64,000 nt of DNA, from NCBI RefSeq assembly GCF_016809835.1, contig NZ_JAFBIL020000001.1, forward strand, positions 620,001-684,000, given 5' to 3'. Positions 47,543 through 58,510 of this stretch are shown here, one piece after another; within the stretch, counting starts at the first letter, position 1; each line of letters opens with the position of its first letter. Both the position numbers and the translations under genes were made by a program. This DNA is from Massilia soli. GTDB taxonomy: Bacteria > Pseudomonadota > Gammaproteobacteria > Burkholderiales > Burkholderiaceae_D. The notes under the pieces were generated by a model that saw only the letters and a list, made by a program, of their open reading frames with translations, did no database searches and was not told the origin of the DNA.

Positions 47543-47738
47543 TTTCTCCGTAAGCCTCTAAAAAGTATGGGCGTGCTAATTTTTTATCAAACAAATATAG
47601 CATTCATTAATTATTAGAAAGTAACTCAATGGCATTATTTCCATGCTGCACAGCCGCATTGGCGTGTACAAACAACGCGCAGCGGTGCGCGCCATGGACA
47701 CCGGTTTTGGCAAACTGGCGCTGAAAGGAGGACAGCCG

Positions 47739-47960
47739 ATGCCTTACAAATCAATCGCCGATTTGCCCGACAGCGTGCGCGACAACGTGCCGAAGCACGC
47801 CCAGGAAATCTACAAGGAAGCGTTCAACAGCGCCTACGAGCAATACCTGGAGCGCGGCGCCGACGAGCGTGAGGAAACTGCGCACAAGGTTGCCTGGAGC
47901 GCAGTGAAAAAGAGGTACCGGAAGGATGAAACAAGCGGCAGATGGGAACTGGCCGGCTGA
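47739..47960 (+). CDS. ChaB family protein
   Basis: A 73-residue protein: MPYKSIADLPDSVRDNVPKHAQEIYKEAFNSAYEQY in sections, then AHKVAWSAVKKRYRK. This is the ChaB signature (PxxxxDLPxxVRxxLPxHAQxIYxxAFNxA). E. coli ChaB is linked to cation transport by ChaA but has no clear activity. The ATG at 47739 has a near-perfect ribosome site (AAGGAGGA); the longer frame from 47643 is not supported. It is next to the ferredoxin gene on the opposite strand. Confidence 0.9.
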   Translation: MPYKSIADLPDSVRDNVPKHAQEIYKEAFNSAYEQYLERGADEREETAHKVAWSAVKKRYRKDETSGRWELAG

Positions 47961-47970
47961 GCGGCCCTGA

Positions 47971-48762
<792 letters not shown>

Positions 48763-48844
48763 TTAAACGCGCATTATGCCTGATTTCGGCCAGCCACCCC
48801 TCGGTGGGGCGCTTGCCACACTGTTAAGCACTCAACTGTGGCGT

Positions 48845-49495
48845 TTATGCCGACTTTTCGTGCAGCTTGAGCAGATGATAGAACACGATGCCCGCTTTGT
48901 CAGCGCGTACCTGTTCCCAGGGGGCCAGCCAGTCGGGCGCCGCGCCGTCGCTGGGCGAGAAAGGCAGGGGCTCGCCCGCTTCGGCGTACACCAGTCCGCC
49001 CTCGTTAAGCAAGCTGGCACACAGCGGCAAGGCCTTGACCAGGAATTGCTCCCCATACGGCGGATCCAGGAAGATCAGGTCGAAACGCTGGCCGCGCTGC
49101 GCCATGCCGAGCGCGGTAACGAACGCATCGCCGCGCATGATGGTTACCGCGCCTGCCTTGAGTTTGTCCTTGATGACTTCCAGCTGGCGCACGACTGGGG
49201 TGTGGCTGTCGAGCATCAGCACCGAGCGGGCGCCGCGGCTGGCGGCCTCGAACCCGAGCGCGCCGCTGCCGGCGAACAAGTCCAGCACGGCGGCATTGTT
49301 CCAGTCGCCGCCGCGCAGATGGTTAATCCAGTTGAACACGGTTTCGCGGACCCGGTCAGGGGTCGGGCGCAGGCCCAGCGCATCGAGCACCGGCAACGGC
49401 GTGCGTTTCCACTCGCCTCCGATGATGCGCACCTGCTGGGGAGGCGGGGCGCGGTGGACCGGGACTTTGGCGGGCTTGGCTGGTTTCTTAGGCAT
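48845..49495 (-). CDS. rsmD: 16S rRNA (guanine-966-N2) methyltransferase
   Basis: A 216-residue methyltransferase. RIIGGEWKRTPLPVLDALGLRPTPDRVRETVFNWI in sections from residue 24 is the RsmD signature; motif I is VLDLFAGSGALGFEAASRG near 68; the catalytic motif is LIFLDPPYG near 139. It methylates G966 of 16S rRNA during 30S assembly. rsmD-coaD-fdx in this order is a conserved Burkholderiales block. The N-terminus is extended by a basic PKKPAKPAKVPVHRAPPP tail. Confidence 0.93.
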   Translation of the reverse strand: MPKKPAKPAKVPVHRAPPPQQVRIIGGEWKRTPLPVLDALGLRPTPDRVRETVFNWINHLRGGDWNNAAVLDLFAGSGALGFEAASRGARSVLMLDSHTPVVRQLEVIKDKLKAGAVTIMRGDAFVTALGMAQRGQRFDLIFLDPPYGEQFLVKALPLCASLLNEGGLVYAEAGEPLPFSPSDGAAPDWLAPWEQVRADKAGIVFYHLLKLHEKSA

Positions 49496-49564
49496 GGGTA
49501 TCAGGTGAAATTAACGCGGCGCGACTATACCATGCGCCTTTCCAGCCGCCCGCGCCGGCCGGTC

Positions 49565-50464
49565 CTAGTTCTGCTTGCTGGCGGCCAGCACATTAAAGTC
49601 GTCGATCCAGCCTTGCATGCGTTTGTGGGCATGGGCTTTCTGCTCAGGCGTGGCGATTTTGATCGCGGTCAGCATCATCTTGGTGGTGCCGTCCAGCGAT
49701 GCATCGTAGAACGCCTTGCGTTCCGGCGAGTCCATGCGCGTAAAGACGTCGCGCACCAGCTGCTGGACCAGCGGCATCGCTGCTTCCTTGCTCAGCTTCT
49801 GATCGTGCACCTTGCGCAGCATGGCCAGGATCATCTGCTGGCGGCGCATGCGCTCGTCGAGCCACATCTCATTGTCGAGCGGACGGGCGTCGGAGGCCTT
49901 GCGCAGCGCGGCCTCCTGCTCGCGGCTGAAGTTGCCGAACCACAGCTCGAACTGCTCCATTGCCTTTTTGTAACGCACCTTGTTGCGGTCGTCGCGATCG
50001 CCGCGCAGGAACTTCTTGCGGTACTTGTCGTTGTTCGACTCGAACTTGCGGGCCAGGGTATTGATCTGATCGGGCTTGAGCGAGATCGCCAGCTGGGCCA
50101 GATCGGGCACCGCCTTGTTGGCCAGCTTCTCGCCACGCTCGCGCACTTCACGGTAACTGGCCAGCAAGTCGGCCTGGGTCATGTTGCCGGCCAACTGGCG
50201 CTGCCCTTTTTGCAGCAGCTGCACGTAATCCTTCAGCTGGGTGCTACGGTGCCACTGGAACAGGTCGTCGATGTCCTGCTTGACCCAGTCCGACTGATCG
50301 CTGTCGATGTCGACATAGGCGTTCAGCCAGTAATAAAGAAGGCTGTCGCCGTTGTTATAGGTCAGGCGAATGCTGCTGCAGGCGGCGACGGTCAGCACGA
50401 GGCCGATCATGCACAGCAATCGAATCCGGTGGAATAAGTTATCTTGCGTGTTAAACTTTTTCAT
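49565..50464 (-). CDS. DUF6279-family lipoprotein
   Basis: A 299-residue protein with a lipoprotein signal ending LTVAACSS (lipobox AAC). The mature part is all-helical and charged: [27 protein letters not shown] and later [18 protein letters not shown] follow the pattern of the DUF6279 family, for which no function is established. The start at 50464 gives the correct signal length; the longer frame is not supported. Divergent from glmU by 27 bp. Confidence 0.85.
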   Translation of the reverse strand: MKKFNTQDNLFHRIRLLCMIGLVLTVAACSSIRLTYNNGDSLLYYWLNAYVDIDSDQSDWVKQDIDDLFQWHRSTQLKDYVQLLQKGQRQLAGNMTQADLLASYREVRERGEKLANKAVPDLAQLAISLKPDQINTLARKFESNNDKYRKKFLRGDRDDRNKVRYKKAMEQFELWFGNFSREQEAALRKASDARPLDNEMWLDERMRRQQMILAMLRKVHDQKLSKEAAMPLVQQLVRDVFTRMDSPERKAFYDASLDGTTKMMLTAIKIATPEQKAHAHKRMQGWIDDFNVLAASKQN

Positions 50465-50491
50465 CTTTTCAACTTTTCTGAACGACTGCTC

Positions 50492-51868
50492 ATGAATGTA
50501 GTGATACTCGCCGCTGGTATGGGGAAGCGGATGCAATCCGCGCTGCCGAAAGTACTTCACCCGCTGGCCGGCAAGCCGCTGTTGGCGCACGTGATTGACA
50601 CCGCGCGCGGGCTGTCGCCGAGCAAATTATGCGTGATTTACGGACACGGCGGCGCAGCGGTGCCCGAGATGGTCGCCAAACAGAATAATGGCACGCGCAC
50701 CAGCATCGACACCGCGCTGCAACAGCCGCAACTGGGCACCGGCCACGCCGTCATGCAAGCGCTGCCGCAGATCGACGAAGATGCGCCGACACTGGTGCTG
50801 TACGGCGACGTTCCGCTGACCACCCTCGATTCGCTGCAACGCCTGGTGGCCGCTGCCGGCACCGACAAGCTGGCGATCCTGACGGTTGAGCAGCAAAACC
50901 CGTTCGGCCTTGGCCGCATCGTCCGCGAAGGCGGCCAGATTGTGCGCATCGTCGAGGAAAAGGACGCAACGCCGGAAGAACGCGCGATCCGCGAAATTAA
51001 CAGCGGCATCATGATGATGCCGACGCGCCACCTCAAGCAATGGCTGTCTTCGCTGCAGAACAATAATGCCCAAGGCGAGTACTACCTGACCGACATCGTG
51101 GCGCGCGCGGTAGCGGACGGCGTGCCGGTGGTCTCGGCCCAGCCGTCGGGCGAGTGGGAAGTGGCCGGCGTCAACAGCAAGGTACAACTGGCCGAGCTCG
51201 AGCGACGTCACCAGCTCAACCTCGCGAATGCCCTGCTGGAAAAAGGTGTCACGCTGATGGACCCGGCCCGCATCGACATCCGCGGCGAGCTGGTCTGCGG
51301 TCGCGACGTCACCATCGACGTCGGCTGCGTGTTTGAAGGCAAGGTAGAACTGGCCGACGGCGTGACTGTTGGCGCGCACACGGTGATCGTCAATGCCAAG
51401 GTCGCCGCTGGCGCCCAGATCAAGCCGTTCTGCCATATCGAGGACGCGGTAGTGGGCGCCAAGTCGGTGATCGGGCCGTATGCGCGCCTGCGTCCCGGCA
51501 CGGAGCTCGCCGAAGACGTTCACATCGGCAACTTCGTCGAAATCAAGAACAGCCAGATTGCCGCGCACAGCAAAGCCAACCATTTGGCCTACATCGGCGA
51601 CGCCACGGTCGGATCGCGGGTTAACATCGGCGCCGGCACCATCACCTGCAATTATGACGGCGCCAACAAGTTCCGCACGGTTATTGGCGACGATGCCTTC
51701 ATCGGTAGCGACAGCCAGCTGGTAGCGCCAGTGACGGTCGGCGCCGGTGCGACCTTGGGAGCCGGCACGACGCTGACAAAGGATGCGCCGGCTGGACAGC
51801 TGACGATCTCGCGCGCCAAGCAGATGACCATCGAAGGCTGGAAGCGCCCTGTCAAGGTCAAGAAATAA
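50492..51868 (+). CDS. glmU: Bifunctional GlcNAc-1-phosphate uridyltransferase / GlcN-1-phosphate acetyltransferase
   Basis: A 458-residue enzyme making UDP-GlcNAc for wall and LPS. The N-terminal half is the pyrophosphorylase: [20 protein letters not shown] with methionine where most members have lysine-glycine (A-A-G-K-G-T-R-M), then [13 protein letters not shown] and [13 protein letters not shown]. The C-terminal half from about 255 is a left-handed beta helix ([40 protein letters not shown]) with the acetyltransferase histidine in [12 protein letters not shown]-type region. ATG at 50492. With glmS at 54.7 kb it serves amino-sugar synthesis. Confidence 0.93.
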   Translation: MNVVILAAGMGKRMQSALPKVLHPLAGKPLLAHVIDTARGLSPSKLCVIYGHGGAAVPEMVAKQNNGTRTSIDTALQQPQLGTGHAVMQALPQIDEDAPTLVLYGDVPLTTLDSLQRLVAAAGTDKLAILTVEQQNPFGLGRIVREGGQIVRIVEEKDATPEERAIREINSGIMMMPTRHLKQWLSSLQNNNAQGEYYLTDIVARAVADGVPVVSAQPSGEWEVAGVNSKVQLAELERRHQLNLANALLEKGVTLMDPARIDIRGELVCGRDVTIDVGCVFEGKVELADGVTVGAHTVIVNAKVAAGAQIKPFCHIEDAVVGAKSVIGPYARLRPGTELAEDVHIGNFVEIKNSQIAAHSKANHLAYIGDATVGSRVNIGAGTITCNYDGANKFRTVIGDDAFIGSDSQLVAPVTVGAGATLGAGTTLTKDAPAGQLTISRAKQMTIEGWKRPVKVKK

Positions 51869-51879
51869 ACGGATAGCGT

Positions 51880-51966
51880 CAGGTCCACCGTCGCTCCCGC
51901 GCAGGCGGGAGTCCATCGCGCCCATGCGCAGGCGCGCTAGGGATTCCCGCCTCCGCGGGAATGACG
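51880..51966. repeat. Two GTTCCCGCG-type palindromes after glmU
   Basis: CTCCCGCGCAGGCGGGAG at 51894-51911 and ATTCCCGCCTCCGCGGGAAT at about 51943-51962, with CCACCGTCG and TGACG flanks, and CATCGCGCCCATGCGC-type text between (also seen at 43.74 kb). They are diverged copies of the same hairpin family, in opposite orientation, between convergent glmU and the ABC permease gene. Confidence 0.7.
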
Positions 51967-51967
51967 T

Positions 51968-53152
51968 TTACGCTAAAGCGTCGGCAATGCCGCCGCGCGC
52001 GGCCTTGAAGGCGGGCACCAGCGCCGCCAGCAGCGCCACCGCCATCACCGTCACCACCGCCATCGCCATCCGGTTCAGGTCGAGCTCGACCAGCATCGGC
52101 GCCGGCCGCAGCGCATGGTGGGCGGAATAAGACAGCGCCGCCCGGTTCACCACCCACGCGATCAGTCCGCTGGCGACCAGGCTGACCACCACGCCAATGG
52201 CCGTCATCCACAGCGCTTCGGCCGCGAACATCAGGAATACCGATACGTTGCGCATGCCCAGCGCGCGCAGCGTGCCGACCTCGCGCCGGCGTTCGAAGGC
52301 GTTCATCGAGATGGTCGCGGCAATGGCGGCGGCGATGACGGCGAACGCCATGCCCGCCACACTGTCAAACGAGACCTTGGCAGTTTTTTCTTCGACGATA
52401 AACGTCTGCGACTGCTCTTTCCAGGTGCGCACTTCCGCCGCCACGCCACCGCTTATCAGCGCGCGCCTCAGCTCGTCGCGCTTTTCTTCCATCTGTTCCG
52501 GATTCGACAAGAAAATAACGAAGCGCTCGGTGCGCTGGGTGTCGAGCAGGCTCTGGGCCATCTCGAAGGGCATCAGCACCGAACGCGCGTCCGGGTTCAG
52601 GCCGGCCGTGCTGAAAATGTCCACCACTTCCGCGCTGAGCGGGCGCCCCGGGGCGTCGGGCGCGGCGCCCGTCAAGGTCACATTGCTGCCGTTGCGCAAA
52701 CCGAGCGTGCGCGCATGGCCGATGCTGACCGCAATGCCGTTACGCACCCCTGCCTTGAGCTTGCCGGGCGCATCCGCCGGCGTGCCGGAATCGACGCCTT
52801 CGCCGTGGAACAGGGCCGAGCGTTCGCCGGTGGAGGCCAGGCCGCCTACGCTCATCTGCGGCAATAGCAACAACACCCCGGCGGTGCCTTCGACCAGCTG
52901 GCGAATGCGCGCCGCCTCTTCCTGGTCGAACATCGGCGCCCTGTTATCGTGCTTGCCGCGCGGACGCTGGACGGCCAGATGGCCGAGCCGGTCGCCAATG
53001 ACGGCACGGTATTCGAGGCGCGCGCGGTTACTGGCGATGTGGCCGGCGAACAAGTCCAGCGCCGACAGGCTGGCCGCGATGACCAGCACGGCCAGCACCG
53101 TGCGCGGGCGCCCCAGCAGCACCGTGCGCAGCGCCAGCCGCTGCGGGCTCAT
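51968..53152 (-). CDS. ABC transporter permease (FtsX/MacB type)
   Basis: A 394-residue membrane protein: one N-terminal membrane segment (VLAVLVIAASLSALDLFAGHIA), a large periplasmic domain of MacB type (residues about 45-260), then three membrane segments with the FtsX signature ISMNAFERRREVGTLRALGM near 285. Systems of this kind do not carry substrate through the membrane; they drive periplasmic events or lipoprotein release. It overlaps the ATPase gene by 4 bp and depends on it. Confidence 0.85.
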   Translation of the reverse strand: MSPQRLALRTVLLGRPRTVLAVLVIAASLSALDLFAGHIASNRARLEYRAVIGDRLGHLAVQRPRGKHDNRAPMFDQEEAARIRQLVEGTAGVLLLLPQMSVGGLASTGERSALFHGEGVDSGTPADAPGKLKAGVRNGIAVSIGHARTLGLRNGSNVTLTGAAPDAPGRPLSAEVVDIFSTAGLNPDARSVLMPFEMAQSLLDTQRTERFVIFLSNPEQMEEKRDELRRALISGGVAAEVRTWKEQSQTFIVEEKTAKVSFDSVAGMAFAVIAAAIAATISMNAFERRREVGTLRALGMRNVSVFLMFAAEALWMTAIGVVVSLVASGLIAWVVNRAALSYSAHHALRPAPMLVELDLNRMAMAVVTVMAVALLAALVPAFKAARGGIADALA

Positions 53153-53919
53153 ACCTGCACCCGGAGCGGGCGCCGCCGCGCCTCAGTGGGGGTTGCCGAG
53201 AGCCGGCCTTCGTTTAGCTGCAGGGTTCGGTTGACCCGGCTGAACTGGCGCTGGTCGCGGGTCGAGATCACGAAACCGGTGCCATGCTCATATTGAAAGC
53301 GCGCAAACAGGTCCATCACCAGCCGTACGCAGCCGTTATCGAGGCGCGAGGTCGGCTCGTCGGCCACCACCAGGCGCGGATGGGTCACCAGCGCCCGCGC
53401 GATCGCCACCCGCTGGCTCTGGCTGGGATCGAGGCGGGCCGGATAGTGGCGCATCTGTGTTGCCAGGCCCAGCCGTGAGAGCAGGTCGGCGGCGCGCTGC
53501 TCTGCCGCTTCGAGCGCGGCCTCGTCAAGGTGGCCGCGCAGCATCAGCGGCAGCAGGACGTTTTCATGCGCGGTCATGACCGGTATCAGGCTGAAGGACT
53601 GGAACACGAAGCCGATCATGTCGCTGCGCAGGTCGGTCCGGGCCTGGTCCGGCATCTGGGACACCAGCAGCCGTCCGATCACCACGCTGCCTTCGCTGGC
53701 GGTATCGAGCATGCCGATGATGTTGAGCAGGCTGGTCTTGCCGCTGCCGCTGGGGCCGCAAATGGCCACCATTTCGCCCTGCGCCAGCGTCAGGTCGATG
53801 TCGTGCAGCGCCTGGACGCCGGACAGTCCCAGCCCGTGCCGCTTGTGCACACCTTTCAACTCGACAATTGCCTGTGCCACCACTGGGGGCCCGCCATGCA
53901 GATTGGGGATCGTGTCCAT
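53149..53919 (-). CDS. LolD-like ABC ATPase with degenerate signature and H-loop
   Basis: A 256-residue ATPase for the adjoining FtsX-type permease. Walker A CGPSGSGKTSLLNIIGMLD near residue 55 and Q-loop VFQSFSLIPVMTAHENV near 100 are intact, and Walker B LVVADEPTSRLD near 178 is present. The signature that should read LSGGQ/E is RLDPSQSQRVAIARAL, and the H-loop that should read V-x-T-H-D is VISTRDQRQF: the switch histidine is arginine. Either the ATPase is weak or catalysis is organised differently. The gene is intact otherwise. Confidence 0.85.
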   Translation of the reverse strand: MDTIPNLHGGPPVVAQAIVELKGVHKRHGLGLSGVQALHDIDLTLAQGEMVAICGPSGSGKTSLLNIIGMLDTASEGSVVIGRLLVSQMPDQARTDLRSDMIGFVFQSFSLIPVMTAHENVLLPLMLRGHLDEAALEAAEQRAADLLSRLGLATQMRHYPARLDPSQSQRVAIARALVTHPRLVVADEPTSRLDNGCVRLVMDLFARFQYEHGTGFVISTRDQRQFSRVNRTLQLNEGRLSATPTEARRRPLRVQV

Positions 53920-54021
53920 CGCAACTCGCCTCGCATCGTCAGCGGCCAGCAGGGCGCTGGCTTATCTGTTGCCAGTAGACACTATTTCCTCGTGGCACGA
54001 GTTGTGACGCATCAATTCATG

Positions 54022-54495
54022 TCAGACTGCGATGCGGGTTTCGAATTTGCTGCGGAAGGTCGAAAAGTAAGTCTTCACATTGCGTACGTTGGCGTGTGCC
54101 GCGAACAGGCGGTGCGCTAGCGCGTGATAGGCCGGCATATCGGCAACCTGGACGATCAACACGAAATCGGGTCCTGGCGAGACCCGGTAGCACTGCATCA
54201 CGGCGGGGTCGGCGGCGACATGGCGTTCAAACTCATCCATGCGCTCGGCGGCCTGGACGTCCAGCGTGATCTCGACGATGCCGGTCAGCCGCGCGCCGAC
54301 TTTTTCCGGGGCGACGATCGTCACCTGTCGCGCGATGATTCCTGCCTCATGCATCTGTTTGACACGCCGCAGGCAGGTCGGCGGCGAGACATGCACCAGT
54401 TCTGCCAGTTCGGCGTTGGTGTGCGATGAGTCAAGCTGAAGCGTATTGAGGATGCGACGATCCAAATCGTCCATCTCGTACTGTTGTTCTGTCAT
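54022..54495 (-). CDS. Lrp/AsnC-family regulator
   Basis: A 157-residue regulator. HTH: LDSSHTNAELAELVHVSPPTCLRRVKQM in sections from residue 20; RAM domain with AADPAVMQCYRVSPGPDFVLIVQVADM near 95. Likely octameric. Its start is 165 bp from the glmS start. Upstream lies an array of TGAAATA/TATTTCA half-sites, so it probably regulates itself. It does not neighbour an obvious amino-acid gene. Confidence 0.87.
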   Translation of the reverse strand: MTEQQYEMDDLDRRILNTLQLDSSHTNAELAELVHVSPPTCLRRVKQMHEAGIIARQVTIVAPEKVGARLTGIVEITLDVQAAERMDEFERHVAADPAVMQCYRVSPGPDFVLIVQVADMPAYHALAHRLFAAHANVRNVKTYFSTFRSKFETRIAV

Positions 54496-54501
54496 GGCTT
54501 T

Positions 54502-54605
54502 TGAAATAAAAATTCAGATAATCTGTTAAATTGAAATAATATTTCATCATTCTAAACAGGTGAAATAATATAACGAATATTGGCGTATTTAGAAAGCTTA
54601 TTTCA
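54502..54605. promoter_or_regulatory. Array of TGAAATA/TATTTCA half-sites
   Basis: TGAAATA at 54502-54508, a perfect 15-bp palindrome TGAAATAATATTTCA at 54532-54546, TGAAATA at 54561-54567, and TATTTCA at 54599-54605. First-to-third spacing is about 30 bp, near three helical turns. The array lies between the lrp-type gene and glmS, so it may affect both. Confidence 0.5.
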
Positions 54606-54660
54606 TCGGCTCTATCTTAGTATTGCCCTACTGTTAATTTACCAATTCAAAGAGGTCTTT

Positions 54661-56490
54661 ATGTGCGGCATCGTCGGCGCAGTAGCGCAACGCAACATCA
54701 CCCCGATTCTGATTGAAGGCCTGAAGCGCCTCGAATACCGCGGATACGATTCCTGCGGCGTCGCGCTGCACATTGACGGCCGCCTCAAGCGATCGCGCAG
54801 CACCTCGCGCGTTGCGGACCTCGAAGTCCAGATGGCGGAAGCCAACCTGGGCGGCTTCACCGGCATCGCCCACACCCGCTGGGCAACCCACGGCGCCCCG
54901 GCCTCGCACAATGCGCACCCGCACTTTTCGCCAACCGAAGAGTCCGCCCGCATCGCCCTGGTTCACAACGGCATCATTGAAAACCACGACGAACTGCGCG
55001 CCGAACTGACCGCCCTCGGCTATGTATTCCAGAGCCAGACCGACACCGAGGTAATCGCTCACTTGGTCGATCACATGTACAACGGCGACCTGTTCGACAC
55101 CGTCCAGCAAGCCGTCAAGCGCCTGCACGGCGCCTACGCGATTGCCGTCTTCAGCCGCGAAGAGCCGCACCGCGTGATCGCCGCGCGCCAGGGTTCGCCA
55201 CTGATCCTCGGCGTTGGCGAAGGCGAAAACTTCGTCGCTTCCGACGCAATGGCACTGGCGGGCACCACCAACAACATCATCTATCTGGAGGAAGGCGACG
55301 TCGTCGACCTGCAGATCGGCAAGTACTGGATCGTCGACAGCGAAGGCCGTCCGGTCGACCGCGAAGTCAAAGTCGTCCACGCCCACACCGGCGCGGCCGA
55401 ACTCGGCCCTTACCGCCACTACATGCAGAAAGAAATCTTCGAGCAGCCGCGCGTCATCGGCGACACCCTCGAGGGCGTCACCGGCATCATGCCGGAGCTG
55501 TTCGGCGACAACGCCTACAAAGTCTTCAAGCAGATCGACCGCGTGCTGATCCTGGCCTGCGGCACCAGCTACTACGCCGGCCTGACCGCCAAGTACTGGA
55601 TCGAATCGATCGCCAAGGTACCGGTTAGCGTCGAGATCGCCAGCGAATACCGCTACCGCGACAGCGTGCCGAACCCGAACACCCTGGTCGTGACGATCAC
55701 CCAAAGCGGCGAAACCGCCGACACCCTGGCCGCGCTGAAGCACGCGCGCAGCCTGGGCATGGAACACACGCTGACCATTTGCAACGTGTCGACCAGCGCG
55801 ATGGTGCGTGAGTGCGCGTTGTCGTACATCACCCGTGCCGGCGTCGAAGTGGGCGTGGCATCGACCAAGGCCTTCACCACCCAGCTGGCCGCGCTGTTCC
55901 TGCTGACACTGACGCTGGCGCAAGTCAACGGCCGTCTCAGCGACGACGAGGAAGCTGCCTACCTGAAGCAGATGCGCCACCTGCCGGTGGCCATCGCCGC
56001 GGTGCTGGCGCTGGAGCCGCAGATCATCGCCTGGGCAGAAGAGTTTGCCCGCAAGGAAAACGCGCTGTTCCTCGGCCGCGGCCTGCACTACCCGATCGCC
56101 CTCGAAGGCGCGCTGAAGCTGAAGGAGATTTCGTATATTCACGCCGAAGCCTACCCAGCCGGCGAGCTGAAGCACGGCCCACTGGCGCTGGTCACCGATG
56201 AGATGCCAGTTGTCACCATTGCGCCGAACGACGCGTTGCTCGAAAAACTGAAGTCGAACATGCAGGAAGTGCGCGCCCGCGGCGGCCAGCTGTACGTGTT
56301 TGCCGACGTCGACTCGCGCATCAACTCGGGCGACGGCGTCCACGTGATCCGCCTGCCGGAACACTACGGCCAGCTGTCACCGATCCTGCACGTGGCCGCG
56401 CTGCAATTGCTGGCGTACCACACCGCGCTGGCGCGTGGCACCGACGTCGACAAGCCGCGCAATCTGGCCAAGTCGGTGACCGTCGAGTAA
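54661..56490 (+). CDS. glmS: Glutamine-fructose-6-phosphate aminotransferase
   Basis: A 609-residue enzyme starting hexosamine synthesis. The N-terminal glutaminase has the Cys nucleophile directly after Met ([21 protein letters not shown]) and [16 protein letters not shown] near residue 68. Two SIS sugar-binding domains follow ([19 protein letters not shown] near 297; [20 protein letters not shown] near 472), and it closes with the conserved AKSVTVE. ATG at 54661 with AAAGAGG upstream. Its 3' end is the classical target of Tn7-type elements. Confidence 0.96.
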   Translation: MCGIVGAVAQRNITPILIEGLKRLEYRGYDSCGVALHIDGRLKRSRSTSRVADLEVQMAEANLGGFTGIAHTRWATHGAPASHNAHPHFSPTEESARIALVHNGIIENHDELRAELTALGYVFQSQTDTEVIAHLVDHMYNGDLFDTVQQAVKRLHGAYAIAVFSREEPHRVIAARQGSPLILGVGEGENFVASDAMALAGTTNNIIYLEEGDVVDLQIGKYWIVDSEGRPVDREVKVVHAHTGAAELGPYRHYMQKEIFEQPRVIGDTLEGVTGIMPELFGDNAYKVFKQIDRVLILACGTSYYAGLTAKYWIESIAKVPVSVEIASEYRYRDSVPNPNTLVVTITQSGETADTLAALKHARSLGMEHTLTICNVSTSAMVRECALSYITRAGVEVGVASTKAFTTQLAALFLLTLTLAQVNGRLSDDEEAAYLKQMRHLPVAIAAVLALEPQIIAWAEEFARKENALFLGRGLHYPIALEGALKLKEISYIHAEAYPAGELKHGPLALVTDEMPVVTIAPNDALLEKLKSNMQEVRARGGQLYVFADVDSRINSGDGVHVIRLPEHYGQLSPILHVAALQLLAYHTALARGTDVDKPRNLAKSVTVE

Positions 56491-56535
56491 TCGAAGCGTT
56501 GCATACGACGTGATTGTGCGGGCAAAATAAACACA
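56466..56535. other. attTn7-type site and candidate Tn7-like end
   Basis: The last glmS codons (GCCAAGTCGGTGACCGTC and GAGTAA) match the sequence that TnsD recognises in other bacteria. At 56515, 25 bp after the glmS stop, TGTGCGGGCAAAATAAACAC begins; Tn7 itself inserts at about this distance and its ends start TGTGGGCGGACAAAATA. This may be an end of a Tn7-like element; internal TnsB repeats are not clear. Confidence 0.4.
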
Positions 56536-56899
56536 CTTACCAGCAAACATTGGCGGTTACCGAAGAACACGGTCAGTTACTGACTGTGCTTCATCGACCT
56601 TGCACTTTTTGCTAATGTTAAATTCACCTCAAGAGCCAATCCGCATTGCCCTCTGAAGTTTAGGAGCCAAAGTATTGACTTGGGGTGGGCGCCGGTTCGA
56701 TGGCGGGTCGTGGTGTACTCGGAGCAGCTGGTCCGGGGCAAAGCAGGTGACTTCCCATTCAACGGGCCATCGTCATCACCTTGGACTTCCAATTTGTTGC
56801 GGGTGTACAATTTGCCCCACCCACAAGGCCGGTTTCCCGGCCTTTTTCACTTTGGCCGGCGCCGATAAGTTGTCGGAGCCGACGGACTTTTAGGTAGCA
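56536..56899. other. Non-coding stretch between glmS and the RM operon
   Basis: No supported gene. Short frames here are shadows. An intrinsic terminator lies at 56825-56847 and a possible -10 (TACAAT) at 56804-56809. Base composition is less GC-rich than glmS, fitting imported DNA. Confidence 0.5.
56825..56847 (+). terminator. Intrinsic terminator before the RM operon
   Basis: GGCCGG (56827-56832), TTTC loop, CCGGCC (56837-56842), followed by five T. It would isolate hsdM from upstream transcription. No gene is clearly served by it; glmS ends 335 bp earlier. Confidence 0.8.
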
Positions 56900-58510
56900 A
56901 TGGCAAATCAACTCACCCTCGAAGCCCTCGAATCATGGCTTTGGGAATCCGCAAATATCTTGCGCGGTTCCATCGACTCATCTGACTTCAAGAACTACAT
57001 CTTCGGCCTCTTGTTCCTAAAGCGTTTCAACGATGTTTTCGAAGAGCGCATCGCCCAGTTGGTGAAGGATGAGGGCCTGACCGGCAAAGAAGCCGAGGAA
57101 GAGGTCGAAGACAAGTGGGGACGCTTCCCCATCAGCGCTCGTTGGCACGAATTAATTGCTCGAACTGAGAACATCGGCGAGGCGCTGGACAAAGCCTTCG
57201 CTACCATCGAAGCCAACAACCCCGAACTGCAGCACGTGCTGACCGCCACCCAGTATGGCGACAAGCGTGTTCTGTCCGACGCTACCCTGCAGCGACTTCT
57301 GCGCCACTTCAACCAGTACAAGCTCGGTAACGCCGACTTGTACAAGTCGGACATGCTGGGTGACGCCTACGAGTACCTCATCAAGCAGTTTGCTGACGAC
57401 GCCGGCAAGAAGGGTGGCGAGTTTTACACGCCCAAAACCGTGGTGCAACTGGTTGTCGAACTCATCGACCCGCAACCGGGTCATTCGGTGTATGACCCAA
57501 CCTGCGGCAGTGGCGGCATGCTGGTGGAAAGCGCCCATCATGTTGCCAGTCTGCCCGACGGTACCATCATGGGCAAACCGAATGTGCTGTTGTTTGGCCA
57601 AGAGAAGAACCTTGGCACCTGGGCTATCGCCAAGCTAAATCTCTACCTGCACAATATGCGCGCCGAGATTGAGCGCGGCGATACGCTAGTCGAACCCAAG
57701 CATCTGGATGGCGATTACCTCAAGACCTTCGACCGCGTGATTGCGAATCCTCCGTTCTCGGCTAAATCCTGGTGGGCACCGCTGGAACTGGCCAATGAAG
57801 CAGAGCAGAACAGCGATAAGAAGCCCAAAGCACCCAGCTATAAACAAGTCAGCGACCCCTATGGCCGCTTTGTCTATGGCATCCCGCCGCGCGGTTATGC
57901 CGACCTCGCTTTTGCCCAGCACATGCTGGCCAGCCTGAAGGCCGACGGCCGCATGGGCATTATTCTGCCGCATGGCGTACTGTTCCGTAGCGGCGAAGAA
58001 GGCAAGATTCGTGAGGGGCTGCTGTTCGGCACCGATGCCGCCGACGGCAACCAGCCCGGCGACCTCATTGAAGCCATCATTGGCCTGCCCCCGGCGCTCT
58101 TCTACAACACCCCCATTCCGGCCTGTGTGCTAGTTCTCAACAAGCAGAAACCGCCCGCACTTAAGGGCAAGGTAGTCATCATTGATGCAAGTGCTGACTT
58201 TGGTAATGACAAGGTTCAGAACAGCCTGCGCGTTGAAGACATTAACCGCATCGTTAGCACCCACACGGCTGCGTTCGACCAGCAGACGGAGGTGGAGAAC
58301 TACTGCCGGGTGGTGACGCTGGACGAAATCCGCAGCAACGACGGCAACCTGAACATCACGCGCTACATCGACAACGGTGAGACCGAGGAAGCCGTCGATG
58401 TGGTCGCGACCTTGGCGCAACTGGCAGCACTGACCGAGGAACAGGCGCAGATTGACGCGCGGTTAAATGACTATCTGGCTGAACTAGGGTTGCTGGAGGC
58501 CGGAGTATGA
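56900..58510 (+). CDS. hsdM: Type I restriction-modification methylase subunit HsdM
   Basis: A 536-residue N6-adenine methylase. N-terminal helical domain: [34 protein letters not shown] in sections; [20 protein letters not shown] near residue 172; motif [19 protein letters not shown] near 197; motif [15 protein letters not shown] near 280, intact. It acts with HsdS as a methylase and with HsdR as a nuclease. The ATGA overlap with hsdS (58507-58510) shows coupling. Codon use looks less GC-rich than in neighbouring core genes, suggesting horizontal origin. Confidence 0.95.
   Translation: MANQLTLEALESWLWESANILRGSIDSSDFKNYIFGLLFLKRFNDVFEERIAQLVKDEGLTGKEAEEEVEDKWGRFPISARWHELIARTENIGEALDKAFATIEANNPELQHVLTATQYGDKRVLSDATLQRLLRHFNQYKLGNADLYKSDMLGDAYEYLIKQFADDAGKKGGEFYTPKTVVQLVVELIDPQPGHSVYDPTCGSGGMLVESAHHVASLPDGTIMGKPNVLLFGQEKNLGTWAIAKLNLYLHNMRAEIERGDTLVEPKHLDGDYLKTFDRVIANPPFSAKSWWAPLELANEAEQNSDKKPKAPSYKQVSDPYGRFVYGIPPRGYADLAFAQHMLASLKADGRMGIILPHGVLFRSGEEGKIREGLLFGTDAADGNQPGDLIEAIIGLPPALFYNTPIPACVLVLNKQKPPALKGKVVIIDASADFGNDKVQNSLRVEDINRIVSTHTAAFDQQTEVENYCRVVTLDEIRSNDGNLNITRYIDNGETEEAVDVVATLAQLAALTEEQAQIDARLNDYLAELGLLEAGV

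Noticed and set aside
56364-56570. Minus-strand frame with [14 protein letters not shown] over the glmS end
   Set aside because: It is antisense to the conserved glmS 3' end; this peptide appears in databases as a recurrent false prediction because the glmS end is conserved.
56640-56770. tRNA-like text (GGTTCGAT) downstream of glmS
   Set aside because: No acceptor or anticodon stem can be folded around it, so it is not a tRNA gene.
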